The translations under genes were made by a program, and so were the position numbers. Shown here one piece after another: positions 11,201 through 24,332 of a stretch of DNA of 64,000 nucleotides. Location: NCBI GenBank assembly GCA_020055645.1, contig CM034546.1:58466001-58530000 (forward strand), given 5' to 3'. The notes beneath the pieces are model-generated. The model was not told where the DNA came from. It ran no database searches and worked only from the letters and a program-made list of their open reading frames with translations. The DNA is from Tomocerus qinae (lineage: Eukaryota; Arthropoda; Collembola; Entomobryomorpha; Tomoceridae). The number at the start of each line of letters is the position of its first letter. The first letter of the stretch is position 1.

Positions 11201-14200
11201 AGATTTGTGAAATGATTACGACCAGCGTGATTATTTTGACGACCAATCTAATACCTTCATTGGCCACAATAATTCCAAAATCTGTTGGTCCTGTATACGA
11301 AGCGTGGAAATTTCTACAGGTGCAATAGATTTGTGAAATGATTACGACCAGCGTCATTATTCCGACTTGCAATCTAATACCTTCATTGGCCACAATAATT
11401 CCAAAATCTGTTGGTCCTGTATACGAAGCGTGGAAATTTCTACAGGTGCAATAGATTTGTGAAATGATTACGACCATTGCCATTATTCCGATTAGCAATC
11501 TAATACCTTCATTGGCCACAATAATTCCAAAATCTGTTGGTCCTGTATACGAAGCGTGAAAATTTCTACAGGTGCAATAGATTTGTGAAATGATTACGAC
11601 CAGCGTGATTATTTTGACGACCAATCTAATACCTTCATTGGCCACAATAATTCCAAAATCTGTTGGTCCTGTATACGAAGCGTGGAAATTTCTACAGGTG
11701 CAATAGATTTGTGAAATGATTACGACCATTGCCATTATTCCGATTAGCAATCTAATACCTTCATTGGCCACAATAATTCCAAAATCTGTTGGTCCTGTAT
11801 ACGAAGCGTGGAAATTTCTGCAGGTGCAATAGATTTGTGAAATGATTACGACCAGCGTGATTATTTTGACGACCAATCTAATACCTTCATTGGCCACAAT
11901 AATTCCAAAATCTGTTGGTCCTGTATACGAAGCGTGGAAATTTCTACAGGTGCAATAGATTTGTGAAATGATTACGACCAGCGTTATTATTCTGACGACC
12001 AATTTAATACCTTCATTGGCCACAATAATTCCAAAATCTGTTGGTCCTGTATACGAAGCGTGGAAATTTCTACAGGTGCAATAGATTTGTGAAATGATTA
12101 CGACCATTGCCATTATTCCGATTAGCAATCTAATACCTTCATTGGCCACAATAATTCCAAAATCTGTTGGTCCTGTATACGAAGCGGGCAAATTTCTACA
12201 GGTGCAATAGATTTGTGAAATGATTACGACCAGCGTGATTATTTTGACGACCAATCTAATACCTTCATTGGCCACAATAATTCCAAAATCTGTTGGTCCT
12301 GTATACGAAGCGTGGAAATTTCTACAGGTGCAATAGATTTGTGAAATCTTTACGACCAGCGTCATTATTCCGACTTGCAATCTAAAACCTTCTTTGGCCA
12401 CAATAATTCCAAAATCTGATGGTCCTGTATACGAAGCGTGGAAATTTCTACAGGTGCAATAGATTTGTGAAATGATTACGACCATTGCCATTATTCCGAT
12501 TAGCAATCTAATACCTTCATTGGCCACAATAATTCCAAAATCTGTTGGTCCTGTATACGAAGCGTGAAAATTTCTACAGGTGCAATAGATTTGTGAAATG
12601 ATTACTACCAGCGTGATTATTTTGACGACCAATCTAATACCTTCATTGGCCACAATAATTCCAAAATCTGTTGGTCCTGTATACGAAGCGTGGAAATTTC
12701 TACAGGTGCAATAGATTTGTGAAATCATTACGACCAGCGTCATTATTCCGACTTGCAATCTAATACCTTCATTGGCCACAATAATTCCAAAATCTGTTGG
12801 TCCTGTATACGAAGCGTGGAAATTTCTACAGGTGCAATAGATTTGTGAAATGATTACGACCATTGCCATTATTCCGATTAGCAATCTAATACCTTCATTG
12901 GCCACAATAATTCCAAAATCTGTTGGTCCTGTATACGAAGCGTGGAAATTTCTACAGGTGCAATAATTTTGTGAAATCATTACGACCAGCGTGATTGTTT
13001 TGACTACCAATCTAATACCTTCATTGGCCACAATAATTCCAAAATCTGTTGGTCCTGTATACGAAGCGTGGAAATTTCTGCAGGTGCAATAGATTTGTGA
13101 AATCTTTACGACCAGCGTCATTATTCCGACTTGCAATCTAATACCTTCTTTGGCCACAATAATTCCAAAATCTGATGGTCCTGTATACGAAGCGTGGAAA
13201 TTTCTACAGGTGCAATAGATTTGTGAAATGATTACGACCATTGCCATTATTCCGATTAGCAATATAATACCTTCATTGGCCACAATAATTCCAAAATCTG
13301 TTGGTCCTGTATACGAAGCGTGAAAATTTCTACAGGTGCAATAGATTTGTGAAATGATTACGACCAGCGTGATTATTTTGACGACCAATCTAATACCTTC
13401 ATTGGCCACAATAATTCCAAAATCTGTTGGTCCTGTATACGAAGCGTGGAAATTTCTACAGGTGCAATAGATTTGTGAAATGATTACGACCATTGCCATT
13501 ATTCCGATTAGCAATCTAATACCTTCATTGGCCACAATAATTCCAAAATCTGTTGGTCCTGTATACGAAGCGTGAAAATTTCTACAGGTGCAATAGATTT
13601 GTGAAATGATTACTACCAGCGTGATTATTTTGACGACCAATCTAATACCTTCATTGGCCACAATAATTCCAAAATCTGTTGGTCCTGTATACGAAGCGTG
13701 GAAATTTCTACAGGTGCAATAGATTTGTGAAATCATTACGACCAGCGTCATTATTCCGACTTGCAATCTAATACCTTCTTTGGCCACAATAATTCCAAAA
13801 TCTGTTGGTCCGGTATACGAAGCGTGGAAATTTCTACAGGTGCAATAGATTTGTGAAATGATTACGACCAGCGTTATTATTCTGACGACCAATTTAATAC
13901 CTTCATTGGCCACAATAATTCCAAAATCTGTTGGTCCTGTATACGAAGCGTGGAAATTTCTGCAGGTGCAATAGATTTGTGAAATGATTACGACCAGCGT
14001 GATTATTTTGACGACCAATCTAATACCTTCATTGGCCACAATAATTCCAAAATCTGTTGGTCCTGTATACGAAGCGTGGAAATTTCTACAGGTGCAATAG
14101 ATTTGTGAAATGATTACGACCATTGCCATTATTCCGATTAGCAATCTAATACCTTCATTGGCCACAATAATTCCAAAATCTGTTGGTCCTGTATACGAAG

Positions 14201-14515
14201 CGTGGAAATTTCTACAGGTGCAATAGATTTGTGAAATGATTACGACCATTGCCATTATTCCGATTAGCAATCTAATACCTTCATTGGCCACAATAATTCC
14301 AAAATCTGTTGGTCCTGTATACGAAGCGGGCAAATTTCTACAGGTGCAATAATTTTGTGAAATCATTACGACCAGCGTGATTGTTTTGACTACCAATCTA
14401 ATACCTTCATTGGCCACAATAATTCCAAAATCTGTTGGTCCTGTATACGAAGCGTGGAAATTTCTGCAGGTGCAATTGATTTGTGAAATGATTACGACCA
14501 GCGTGATTACGACCA
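8210..14515 (+). repeat. Sat1: 126-bp satellite array, about 50 copies
   Basis: Head-to-tail 126-bp units containing TTCATTGGCCACAATAATTC, TGGTCCTGTATACGAAGCG and TTCTACAGGTGCAATAG. Most variation lies in the block between GATTACGACCA and CAATCTAATACC, which comes in four main types: TTGCCATTATTCCGATTAG (a), GCGTGATTATTTTGACGAC (b), GCGTCATTATTCCGACTTG (c) and GCGTTATTATTCTGACGAC (d). Types c, b and a recur as trimers of 378 bp, and larger blocks repeat at 1,638 bp (13 units; for example 9361 and 10999). The outermost units at both ends are the most degenerate, as expected of unequal exchange. Because 126 is divisible by three, one minus-strand frame stays open for 2,040 codons; I treat that as a property of the repeat, not as a gene. 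Confidence 0.93.
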
Positions 14516-14522
14516 GTGTGAT

Positions 14523-17500
14523 CCCCTGTTTTTAAGTATTAACAGTATCTTTTTTATGAATATTTTGGGATCGTATATTACGGCAATAATGTAAGGTTGT
14601 GATAACGCAGAATTAAATTATTTAAATATCCAGAGTTTTTGAGTAATAGAAGTGTCCTATCTATGACATCTTAAAAAGTTCAAATTTTCATTGTCTGAAG
14701 ATATAAGGCAGAATTTAACCATTCAGATATCCCCTGTTTTTAAGTAAGAACAGTATCTTTTTTATGAATATTTTGCGATCGTATTTTACGGCAATGATGT
14801 AAAGTTGTGATAACGCAGAATTCAATTATTAAAATATCCACTGGTTTTCAGTAATAGCAGTAGCTTTTCTATGCCATCTTAAAAGTTCAAATTTTCATTG
14901 TCCGAAGGAATAAAGCAGATTTTAACTATTTAGATATCCCCTGCTTTTAAGTAAGAACAGTATCTTTTTTTTGAATATTTTGCGTTGGTATTTTACGACA
15001 AAAATGTTAAGTTGTGATAACGCAGAATTAAATTATTAAAATATCCAGAGTTTTTCAGTAATGGTGTTGTCTTATCTATGACATCTTAAAAAGTTCAAAT
15101 TTTCGTACGTCCGAAGTGATAACGCAGATTTTAATTATTCCAATATCCCCTGTTTTTAAGTATGAACAGAATCTTTTTTATGAATATTTTGGGATCGTAT
15201 TTTACGGGAAATAATGTAAAGTTGTGATTACGTAGAATTAAATTATTAAAATATCCAGAGTTTTTCAGTAATAGTGGTGTCCTATCTATGACATCTTAAA
15301 AAGTTCAAATTTTCATTGTCTGCAGATATAAAGCAGATTTTAACTATTCAGATATTCCCTGTTTTTAAGTAAGAACAGTATCTTTTTTATGAATATTTTG
15401 GGATCGTATTTTACGGCAATAATGTAAAGTTGTGATAACGCAGAATTAAATTATTAAAATATCCTGAGTTTTTGAGTAATAGTGGTGTCCTTTCTATGAC
15501 ATCTTAAAAAGTTCAAATTTTCATTGCCTGAAGATATAAAGCAGATTTTAACTATTCAGATATATTCTGTTTTTAAGTAAAAACAGTATCTTTTTTATGA
15601 ATATTTTGGGATCGTATTTTACGGCAATAATGTAAAGTTGTGATAACGCAGATTTAAATTATTAAAATATCCACATTTCTTCAGTAGTAGTGTTGTCCTA
15701 TCTATGGCATCTTAAAAAGTTCAAATTTTCATACGTCCGAAGTGATAACGCAGATTTTAATTATTCCAATATCCCCTGTTTTTAAGTATGAACAGTATCT
15801 TTTTTATGAATGTTTTGGGATCGTATTTTACGGCAATAATGTAAAGTTGTGATAACGCAGAATTAAATTATTAAAATATCCAGAGTTTTTCAGTAATAGT
15901 GGTGTCCTATCTATGACATCTTAAAAAGTTCAAATTTTCATTGCCTGAAGATATAAAGCAGATTTTAACTATTCAGATATCCCCTGTTTTTAAGTAAGAA
16001 CAGTATCTTTTTTATTAATATTTTGCGATCGTATTTTTCGGCAATAATGTAAAGTTGTGATAACGCAGAATTAAATTATTAAAATATCCAGAGTTTTTGA
16101 GTAATAGTGGTGTCCTATCTATGACATCTTAAAAAGTTCAAATTTTCATTGTCTGAAGATATAAAGCAGATTTTAACCATTCAGATATCCCCTGTTTTTA
16201 AGTAAGAACAGTATCTTTTTTATGAATATTTTGCGATCGTATTTTACGGCAATAATGTGAAGTTGTGATAACGCAGAATTCAATTATTAAAATATCCAGA
16301 GTTTTTCAGTAATGGTGTTGTCCTATCTATGACATCTTAAAAAGTTCAAATTTTCGTACGTCCGAAGTGATAACGCAGATTTTAATTATTCCAATATCCC
16401 CTGTTTTTAAGTATGAACAGTATCTTTTTTATGAATATTTTGGGATCGTATTTTACGGCAATAATGTAAAGTTGTGATAACGCAGAATTAAATTATTAAA
16501 ATATCCAGAGTTTTTCAGTAATAGCAGTAGCTTTTCTATGACATCTTCAAAAGTTCAAGTTTTCATACGTCCGAAGTGATAACGCAGATTTTAATTATTC
16601 CAATATCCCCTGTTTTTAAGTATTAACAGTATCTTTTTTATGAATATTTTGGGATCGTATTTTACGGCAATAATGTAAAGTTGTGATAACGCCGAATTAA
16701 ATTATTAAAATATCCAGAGTTTTTGAGTAATAGTGGTGTCCTTTCTATGATATCTTAAAAAGTTCAAATTTTCATTGTCTGAAGATATAAAGCAGATTTT
16801 AACTATTCAGATATCCCCTGTTTTTAAGTAAGAACAGTTTCTTTTTTATGAATATTTTGTGATCGTATTCTACGGCAATAATGTAAAATTGTGATAACGC
16901 AGAATTAAATTATTAAAATATCCACAGCTTTTCAGTAATAGTGGTGTCTTTTCTATGACATCTTAAAAAGTTCAAATTTTCATTGCCTGAAGATATAAAG
17001 CAGATTTTAACTATTCAGATATCCCCTGTTTTTAAATATGAACAGTTTCTTTTTTATGAATATTTTGGGATCGTATTTTACGGCAATAATGTAAAGTTGT
17101 GATAACGCAGATTTAAATTCTTAAAATATCCACATTTCTTCAGTAGTAGTGTTGTCCTATCTATGGCATCTTAAAAAGTTCAAATTTTCATACGTCCGAA
17201 GTGATAACGCAGATTTTAATTATTCCAATATCCCCTGTTTTTAAGTATGAACAGTATCTTTTTTATGAATATTTTGGGATCGTATTTTACGGCAATAATG
17301 TAAAGTTGTGATAACGCAGAATTAAATTATTAAAATATCCAGAGTTTTTCAGTAATAGTGGTGTCCTATCTATGACATCTTAAAAAGTTCAAATTTTCAT
17401 TGCCTGAAGATATAAAGCAGATTTTAACTATTCAGATATCCCCTGTTTTTAAGTAAGAACAGTATCTTTTTTATGAATATTTTGCGATCGTATTTTACGG

Positions 17501-20500
17501 CAAGAATGTAAAGTTGTGATAACGCAGAATTAAATTATTAAAATATCCACAGCTTTTCAGTAATAGTGGTGTCTTTTCTATGACATCTTAAAAAGTTCAA
17601 ATTTTCATTGCCTGAAGATATAAAGCAGATTTTAACTATTCAGATATCCCCTGTTTTTAAGTATTAACAGTATCTTTTTTATGAATATTTTGGGATCGTA
17701 TTTTACGGCAATAATGTAAAGTTGTGATAACGCAGAATTAAATTATTAAAATATCCAGAGTTTTTCAGTAAAAGCAGTAGCTTTTCTATGACATCTTCAA
17801 AAGTTCAAGTTTTCATACGTCCGAAGTGATAACGCAGATTTTAATTATTCCAATATCCATTGTTTTTAAGTAAGAACAGTATCTCTTTTATGAATATTTT
17901 GGGATCGTATTTTAAGGCAATAATGTAAAGTTGTGATAACGCAGAATTGAATTATTAAAATATCCAGAGCTTTTCAGTAATAGTGGTATCCTATCTATGA
18001 CATCTTAAAAAGTTCAAATTTTCATTGTCTCAAGATATAAAGCAGATTTTAACCATTCAGATATCCCCTGTTTTTAAGTAAGAACAGTATCTTTTTTATG
18101 AATATTTTGCGATCGTATTTTACGGCAATAATGTAAAGTTGTGATAACGCAGAATTCAATTATTAGAATATCCAGAGTTTTTCAGTAATAGTTGTATCCT
18201 ATCTATGACATCTTAAAAGGTTCAAATTTTCATTGCCTGAAGATATAAAGCAGATTTTAACTATTCAGATATCCCCTGTTTTTAAGTATGAACAGTATCT
18301 TTTTTCTGAATATTTTGGGATCGTATTTAACGGCAATAATGTAAAGTTGTAATAACGCAGAATTAAATTATTAAAATATCCAGAGTTTTTGAGTAATAGT
18401 GGTGTCCTTTCTATGACATCTTAAAAAGTTCAAATTTTCATTGCCTGAAGATATAAAGCAGATTTTAACTATTCAGATATATTCTGTTTTTAAGTAAAAA
18501 CAGTATCTTTTTTATGAATATTTTGGGATCGTATTTTACGGCAATAAGGTAAAGTTGCGATAACGCAGATTTAAATTATTAAAATATCCACATTTCTTCA
18601 GTAGTAGTGTTGTCCTATCTATGGCATCTTAAAAAGTTCAAATTTTCATACGTCCGAAGTGATAACGCAGATTTTAATTATTCCAATATCCCCTGTTTTT
18701 AAGTATGAACAGTATCTTTTTTATGAATATTTTGAGATCGTATTTTACGGCAATAATGCAAAGTTGTGATTACGCAGAATTAAATTATTAAAATATCCAG
18801 AGTTTTTCAGTAATAGTGGTATCCTATCTATGACATCTTAAAAAGTTCAAATTTTCATTGCCTGAAGATAGAAAGCAGATTTTAACTATTCAGATATACC
18901 CTGTTTTTAAGTATTAACAGTATCTTTTTTATGAATATTTTGGGATCGTATTTTACGGCAATAATGTAAAGTTGTGATAACGCAGAATTAAATTATTAAG
19001 ATATCCAGAGTTTTTCAGTAAAAGCAGTAGCTTTTCTATGACATCTTCAAAAATTCAAGTTTTCATACGTCCGAAGTGATAACGCAGATTTTAATTATTC
19101 CAATATCCCCTGTTTTTAAGTATTAACAGTATCTTTTTTATGAATATTTTGGGATCGTATTTTACGGCAATAATGTAAAGTTGTGATAACGCAGAATTGA
19201 ATTATTAAAATATCCACTGGTTTTCAGTAAAAGCAGTAGCTTTTTTATGACATCTTCAAAAGTTCAAGTTTTCATACGTCCGAAGTGATAACGCAGATTT
19301 TAATTATTCCAATATCCCCTGTTTTTAAGTATGAACAGTATCTTTTTTCTGAATATTTTGGGATCGTATTTTACGGCAATAATGTAAAGTTGTGATAACA
19401 TAGAATTAAATTATTAAAATATCCACTGGTTTTCAGTAAAAGCAGTAGCTTTTTTATGACATCTTCAAAAGTTCAAGTTTTCATTCGTCCGAAGTGATAA
19501 CGCAGATTTTAATTATTCCAATATCCCCTGTTTTTAAGTATGAACAGTATCTTTTTTATGAATATTTTGGGATCGTATTTTACGGCAATAATGTAAAGTT
19601 GTGATTACGCAGAATTAAATTATTAACATATCCAGAGTTTTTCAGTAATAGTGGTATCCTATCTATGACATCTTAAAAAGTTCAAATTTTCATTGCCTGA
19701 AGATATAAAGCAGATTTTAACTATTCAGATATCTCCTGTTTTTAAGTAAGAACAGTATCTTTTTTATGAATATTTTGGGATCGTATATTACGGCAATAAT
19801 GTAAAGTTGTGATAACGCAGAATTGAATTATTAAAATATCCACTGGTTTTCAGTAAAAGCAGTAGCTTTTCTATGACATCTTCAAAAGTTCAAAGTTTTC
19901 ATACGTCCGAAGTGATAACGCAGATTTTAATTATTCCAATATCCCCTGTTTTTAAGTATGAACAGTATCTTTTTTATGAATATTTTGGGATCGTATTTTA
20001 CGGCAATAATGTAAAGTTGTGATAACGCAGAATTAAATTATTAAAATATCCAGAGTTTTTCAGTAATAGTTGTATCCTATCTATGACATCTTAAAAGGTT
20101 CAAATTTTCATTGCCTGAAGATATAAAGCAGATTTTAACTATTCAGATATCCCCTGTTTTTAAGTATGAACAGTATCTTTTTTCTGAATATTTTGGGATC
20201 GTATTTAACGGCAATAATGTAAAGTTGTAATAACGCAGAATTAAATTATTAAAATATCCAGAGTTTTTGAGTAATAGTGGTGTCCTTTCTATGACATCTT
20301 AAAAAGTTCAAATTTTCATTGCCTGAAGATATAAAGCAGATTTTAACTATTCAGATATATTCTGTTTTTAAGTAAGAACAGTATCTTTTTTATGAATATT
20401 TTGGGATCGTATTTTACGGCAATAATGTAAAGTTGCGATAACGCAGATTTAAATTATTAAAATATCCACATTTCTTCAGTAGTAGTGTTGTCCTATCTAT

Positions 20501-21692
20501 GGCATCTTAAAAAGTTCAAATTTTCATACGTCCGAAGTGATAACGCAGGCTTTAATTATTCCAATATCCCCTGTTTTTAAGTATTAACAGTATCTTTTTT
20601 ATGAATATTTTGGGTTCGTATTTTACGGCAATAATGTAAAGTTGTGATAACGCAGAATTAAATGATTAAAATATCCAGAGTTTTTCAGTAATAGTGGTGT
20701 CCTATCTATGACATCTTAAAAAGTTCAAATTTTCATTGCCTGAAGATATAAAGCAGATTTTAACTATTCAGATATATCCTGTTTTTTAGTAAGAACAGTA
20801 TCTTTTTTATGAATATTTTGGGATCGTATTTTACGGCAATAATGTAAAGTTGTGATAACGCAGAATTGAATTATTAAAATATCCACTGGTTGTCAGTAAA
20901 AGCAGTAGCTTTTCTATGACATCTTAAAAAGTTCAAAGTTTTCATACGTCCGAAGTGATAACGCAGATTTTATTTATTCCAATATCCCCTGTTTTTAAGT
21001 ATGAACAGTATCTGTTTTATGAATATTTTGGGATCGTATTTTACGGCAATAATGTAAAGTTGTGATAACGCAGAATTAAATTATTAAAATATCCAGAGTT
21101 TTTCAGTAATAGTGGTATCCTATCTATGACATCTTAAAAAGTTCAAATTTTCATTGCCTGAAGATAGAAAGCAGATTTTAACTATTCAGATATACCCTGT
21201 TTTTAAGTATTAACAGTATCTTTTTTATGAATATTTTGGGATCGTATTTTACGGCAATAATGTAAAGTTGTGATAACGCAGAATTAAATTATTAAGATAT
21301 CCAGAGTTTTTCAGTAAAAGCAGTAGCTTTTCTATGACATCTTCAAAAATTCAAGTTTTCATACGTCCGAAGTGATAACGCAGATTTTAATTATTCCAAT
21401 GTCCCCTGTTTTTAAGTATTAACAGTATCTTTTTTCTGAATATTTTGGGATCGTATTTAACGGCAATAATGTAAAGTTGTAATAACGCAGAATTAAATTA
21501 TTAAAATATCCAGAGTTTTTGAGTAATAGTGGTGTCCTTTCTATGACATCTTAAAAAGTTCAAATTTTCATTGCCTGAAGATATAAAGCAGATTTTAACT
21601 ATTCAGATATATTCTGTTTTTAAGTAAGAACAGTATCTTTTTTATGAATATTTTGGGATAGTATTTTACGGCAATAATGTAAAGTTGCGATA
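14523..21692 (+). repeat. Sat2: about 207-bp satellite array, about 35 copies
   Basis: Head-to-tail units of 207-208 bp running CCCCTGTTTTTAAGTA, ATCTTTTTTATGAATATTTT, GGGATCGTATTTTACGGC, GTTGTGATAACGCAGAATT, ATATCCAGAGTTTTTCAGTA, GACATCTTAAAAAGTTCAAA. The joint to the next unit comes in two versions, TTGCCTGAAGATATAAAGC and TACGTCCGAAGTGATAACGC, roughly intermixed. Each unit is itself two diverged halves of about 103 bp: GTGATAACGCAGAATTAAAT..ATATCCAG and GTGATAACGCAGATTTTAAT..ATATCCCC. Starts within about ten bases of the end of Sat1. No ORF. Confidence 0.93.
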
Positions 21693-21727
21693 TCGCAAGA
21701 GTTGCTATGTCTACTTGCAATGTCAAA

Positions 21728-22250
21728 ATAAATCCATATTCTCATTTCAGTTAGCAGCGTCCTAACAAGTTTGCGACGTTGTAGCAGTTTTTGATAAGTT
21801 GTCCAAGGTAACGGTACTTATCGGCATGGATGTTCCAACTCCAAGGTATGGAGTAGTGTGGAAAGGGTGTTAGGCATTGATTGAGGTACTACTTTACGAG
21901 TGACTGTAGTCATGGAAATTACAGTTGCCTAATGTCTTTCACTTCAATATGCATGGCACTTGACAGTCGTTACGTTACGGAGTCCGAGACCGGAGATTAT
22001 CAAATTGCAATTGATATTGTCAAAGTAACCATAGGGATCACAAGTGTCTCCATTCACCAAGTGCCTTCAACGATGTGATCGCAAAGTTGCGGTAGCTCTC
22101 AGTTTGCGCTAACTTTGCGAAGATGTTTGCTATGCTGTGGCAAAATTATGGGACGAGAATCGTGTTTTGTAGCAGCGCTATGGAATTTCCCTATTCCTAC
22201 GACAACGATAGCAAAGTTAAATCTACGACAATGATGAGAATATGGACAAT
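21728..22250. mobile_element. Inverted-repeat element, about 520 bp
   Basis: TCCATATTCTCAT at 21731 is matched in reverse by ATGAGAATATGGA near 22235, and similarity continues inward (GTTTGCGACGTTGTAG against CTACGACAACGATAGCAAA). The inside has GC content unlike the satellite beside it. Termini are imperfect and no clear target-site duplication was found; an old MITE is the simplest reading. The short ORF inside (21881-22078) has no recognisable domain. Confidence 0.45.
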
Positions 22251-22254
22251 AGTA

Positions 22255-23000
22255 ACTCCTGTGGTAACTCAATATTTGCTTGCGATTTCCCCTTGCTAAG
22301 GGGTTCAGAATATCGTCCCAGGACTTTAAGCTCCCGGTACCTCAGATTTGGAAATCTCTGATGATCATCAAAATACATGTAAAAATTGATTTACAACGTG
22401 GAATTCTGTCTAAAGTTCTTACCCGATTTTCTTGTGTGGTACATTTTTGGAATCCTGAATATAATGTCGACCATCACAATGTATAAAATATGCGATAAAC
22501 ATTAATGGTATAATAGTTGATAGTATGCTCAATGAGTTAATCCAATAGTCAAAAAATATTCTAAAATTTCATCTTACTACTACTACCTAGGGTCAATAGC
22601 CATCCAAAAAATTTTAATTTCCAGTGTAGCAGGCCCCGCCCACTGGCTAATTTCCACACTTTAGCTCCGCCGATTAGCCACGCCCCCGAATGGATTGTGA
22701 CAACACGTAAGTTCCTCCTACTGTGGGGGCGGGGCGAGGGCCGATTTCCACAGCAACCATGCAGGTTGCAAGCTGCAAGAGACATTCGGTTCCTGAGTCC
22801 ATATGGTTGTATTAAAATAGCATATTGGCGATCAGTAACATACTCTGGCCACCCACTAGGGTCACATTTTTAACCTGGGGTCTGGGGTATAATGTATAAC
22901 GTTACTTTGAGAGGGGCGCTGCACCCCCTCCCCCACTGGAGACGGTTAAGCACGCACTTACGTTCAAATTTTACTCTTTTTCGAGTACAGGAGTAGAGAA
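22255..23000. other. Non-coding stretch with GC-rich island
   Basis: No gene seen. 22630-22745 is unusually GC-rich, with GGCCCCGCCCACTGGC on one side and GTGGGGGCGGGGCGAGGGCC on the other, which can pair partly and may be another MITE. The short ORFs at 22280, 22561 and 22870 show no domain. Confidence 0.35.
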
Positions 23001-23001
23001 C

Positions 23002-23645
23002 AAAACCTACAGCAAGCCGTAACACAAGCTCGCCTGAGTAAAGGCGACCATGTGCACATTTTTGGAAGAATGATAGTAGCAATATGATTGATTATCAAGC
23101 ACGTATCCAGTAGGGGTGGAGGGGGGCGCAGGGCTCCCTAAATCTGAGAAAAAGAAGATTTTTTCCAAAAATTGAAAACATTTTTCGCGCGAATGTCTTA
23201 TTTCATTATTTTTAGCAGCATTTTTGGTTGCGCCCCACCCTTGACCAAATTTCTAGGTACGTATATGTTGATTACTAAATTCTACAGTAATTCAAATTAG
23301 ATCAATATTGATCATAATTGACTATCAAAATCAAAAAGTTTTAAAATAAGTTATATTTGACTATCAAAATAAATCTTAAATTTGGTAGGAGCGGAGTGAA
23401 ATATTTTCCGCAAACAATTTATAGGAAACGCAATTGAACTTTTTATTACCCATTTTCTACTTTGACTATCAAAATGAAACAAAGTGAGCGCGCGGTATTT
23501 CAGCAACCAATGGACCGATTTGTCCCAAAATCAATAGGGACCGTCAGTGGTCCATATAGGCATCGTTTTTGCAAAGTTTGGTCAATATCCGTCTTTGCAT
23601 TCGAAAGTTATCGTGGGGACAGAAGGACGGACGTACGGACAGACT
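23002..23645 (-). mobile_element. Composite element C1, copy 1 (contracted array, interrupted)
   Basis: Landmarks in order: AAAACCTACAGCAAGCCGTA, AAGCTCGCCTGAGTAAAGGC, then two or three units containing TTGACTATCAAAATCAAAAA, then AAATTTGGTAGGAGCGG, TTGACTATCAAAATGAAAC, CCAATGGACCG, TTCGAAAGTTATCGTGGGG and GGACGGACGTACGGACAG. All recur in reverse order and orientation at 49353-50901, so both are copies of one element. This copy is split by a MITE at 23101-23264. The ORF at 23462-23659 is a shadow of the element. No transposase or reverse transcriptase seen. Confidence 0.75.
23101..23264. mobile_element. GC-capped MITE inside composite element C1
   Basis: The block between two ACGTAT hexamers (23101-23106 and 23259-23264) carries GGGGTGGAGGGGGGCGCAGG on the left and GCGCCCCACCCTTGACC on the right, with an AT-rich centre containing TTTTTCGCGCG. 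The composite element resumes on both sides. The hexamers may be the target-site duplication. Confidence 0.6.
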
Positions 23646-23989
23646 GTGCGGTTCTATAAGCTCGCTTCCTCAAGCGATGAGCTAAAATTACAATAGAAAA
23701 CACTCAATTTGCTAATTAATCGCTTGACGCTACATTGCTAATTAAGGCTAACTCGGCCTTAAAATATGGTCCATTGTCCAGTGATGGCAGTATGTATAAT
23801 GGTGACTAAAAGTATCCGAACAAAAATGTGGCCGGTAACCGGAGTAATTTATCAATAGCCAAATTCTCTTTCTAAACAAAAGGTTGACCCTAGGCCGTAC
23901 TAAGGCGAAGTTTTTGAATATATTTTGACTCTATCAATGTAACGTAAAATCTGTACCTCTGGCCCTGGCCCACCTAATGAGAAAGCATG

Positions 23990-24112
23990 AAAAGGTTTAG
24001 CCCTTTTTTTACCATCACAGTGGTAAAAATGCACTTAATGTTAAAAATGCATTTATTAGTAAAAATGATAAATTTTAGTGATTGATTAGACAGCTGAGTA
24101 CAGATACAGTAG
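23990..24112 (+). repeat. Dispersed repeat R2, copy 1 (single internal unit)
   Basis: TTTTTTACCATCACAGTGGT, AAAAATGCACTTAATG, AAATTTTAGTGATTGAT and GTACAGATACA occur in this order. The reverse complement, with an expanded internal array, is at 35160-35400, and a third diverged copy is at 51985-52095. Contains a near palindrome (TTTTTACCATCACAGTGGTAAAAA) at one end. No coding potential. Confidence 0.7.
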
Positions 24113-24332
24113 ACTTCCTAAAATATAAGGTTTAAAACTTTATTTTCTATGAAATATTTCCAATTAGCCCCTTAATCAATTAAATTAATCATATTTATTT
24201 GATTCTATCCTAAAAGTTATAAAAAATGAAGAAAGATTGTATTTGGTATCGCCCATTTAAAGTTGATGCTAATTTAATTGCAATTAATTTCTCAATAGGC
24301 AAATAACGGCTATTAGTGAATGGGAAAATAGG

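Noticed and set aside
8295-14417. 2,040-aa protein-coding gene
   Set aside because: The frame is a direct consequence of a 126-bp tandem unit lacking a stop; no start context, signal or splice structure, and the end units are degenerate. Kept as satellite, with the doubt recorded as a finding.
8210-21692. CRISPR array
   Set aside because: Units are fully repeated without unique spacers, unit lengths are too long, and the context is eukaryotic.
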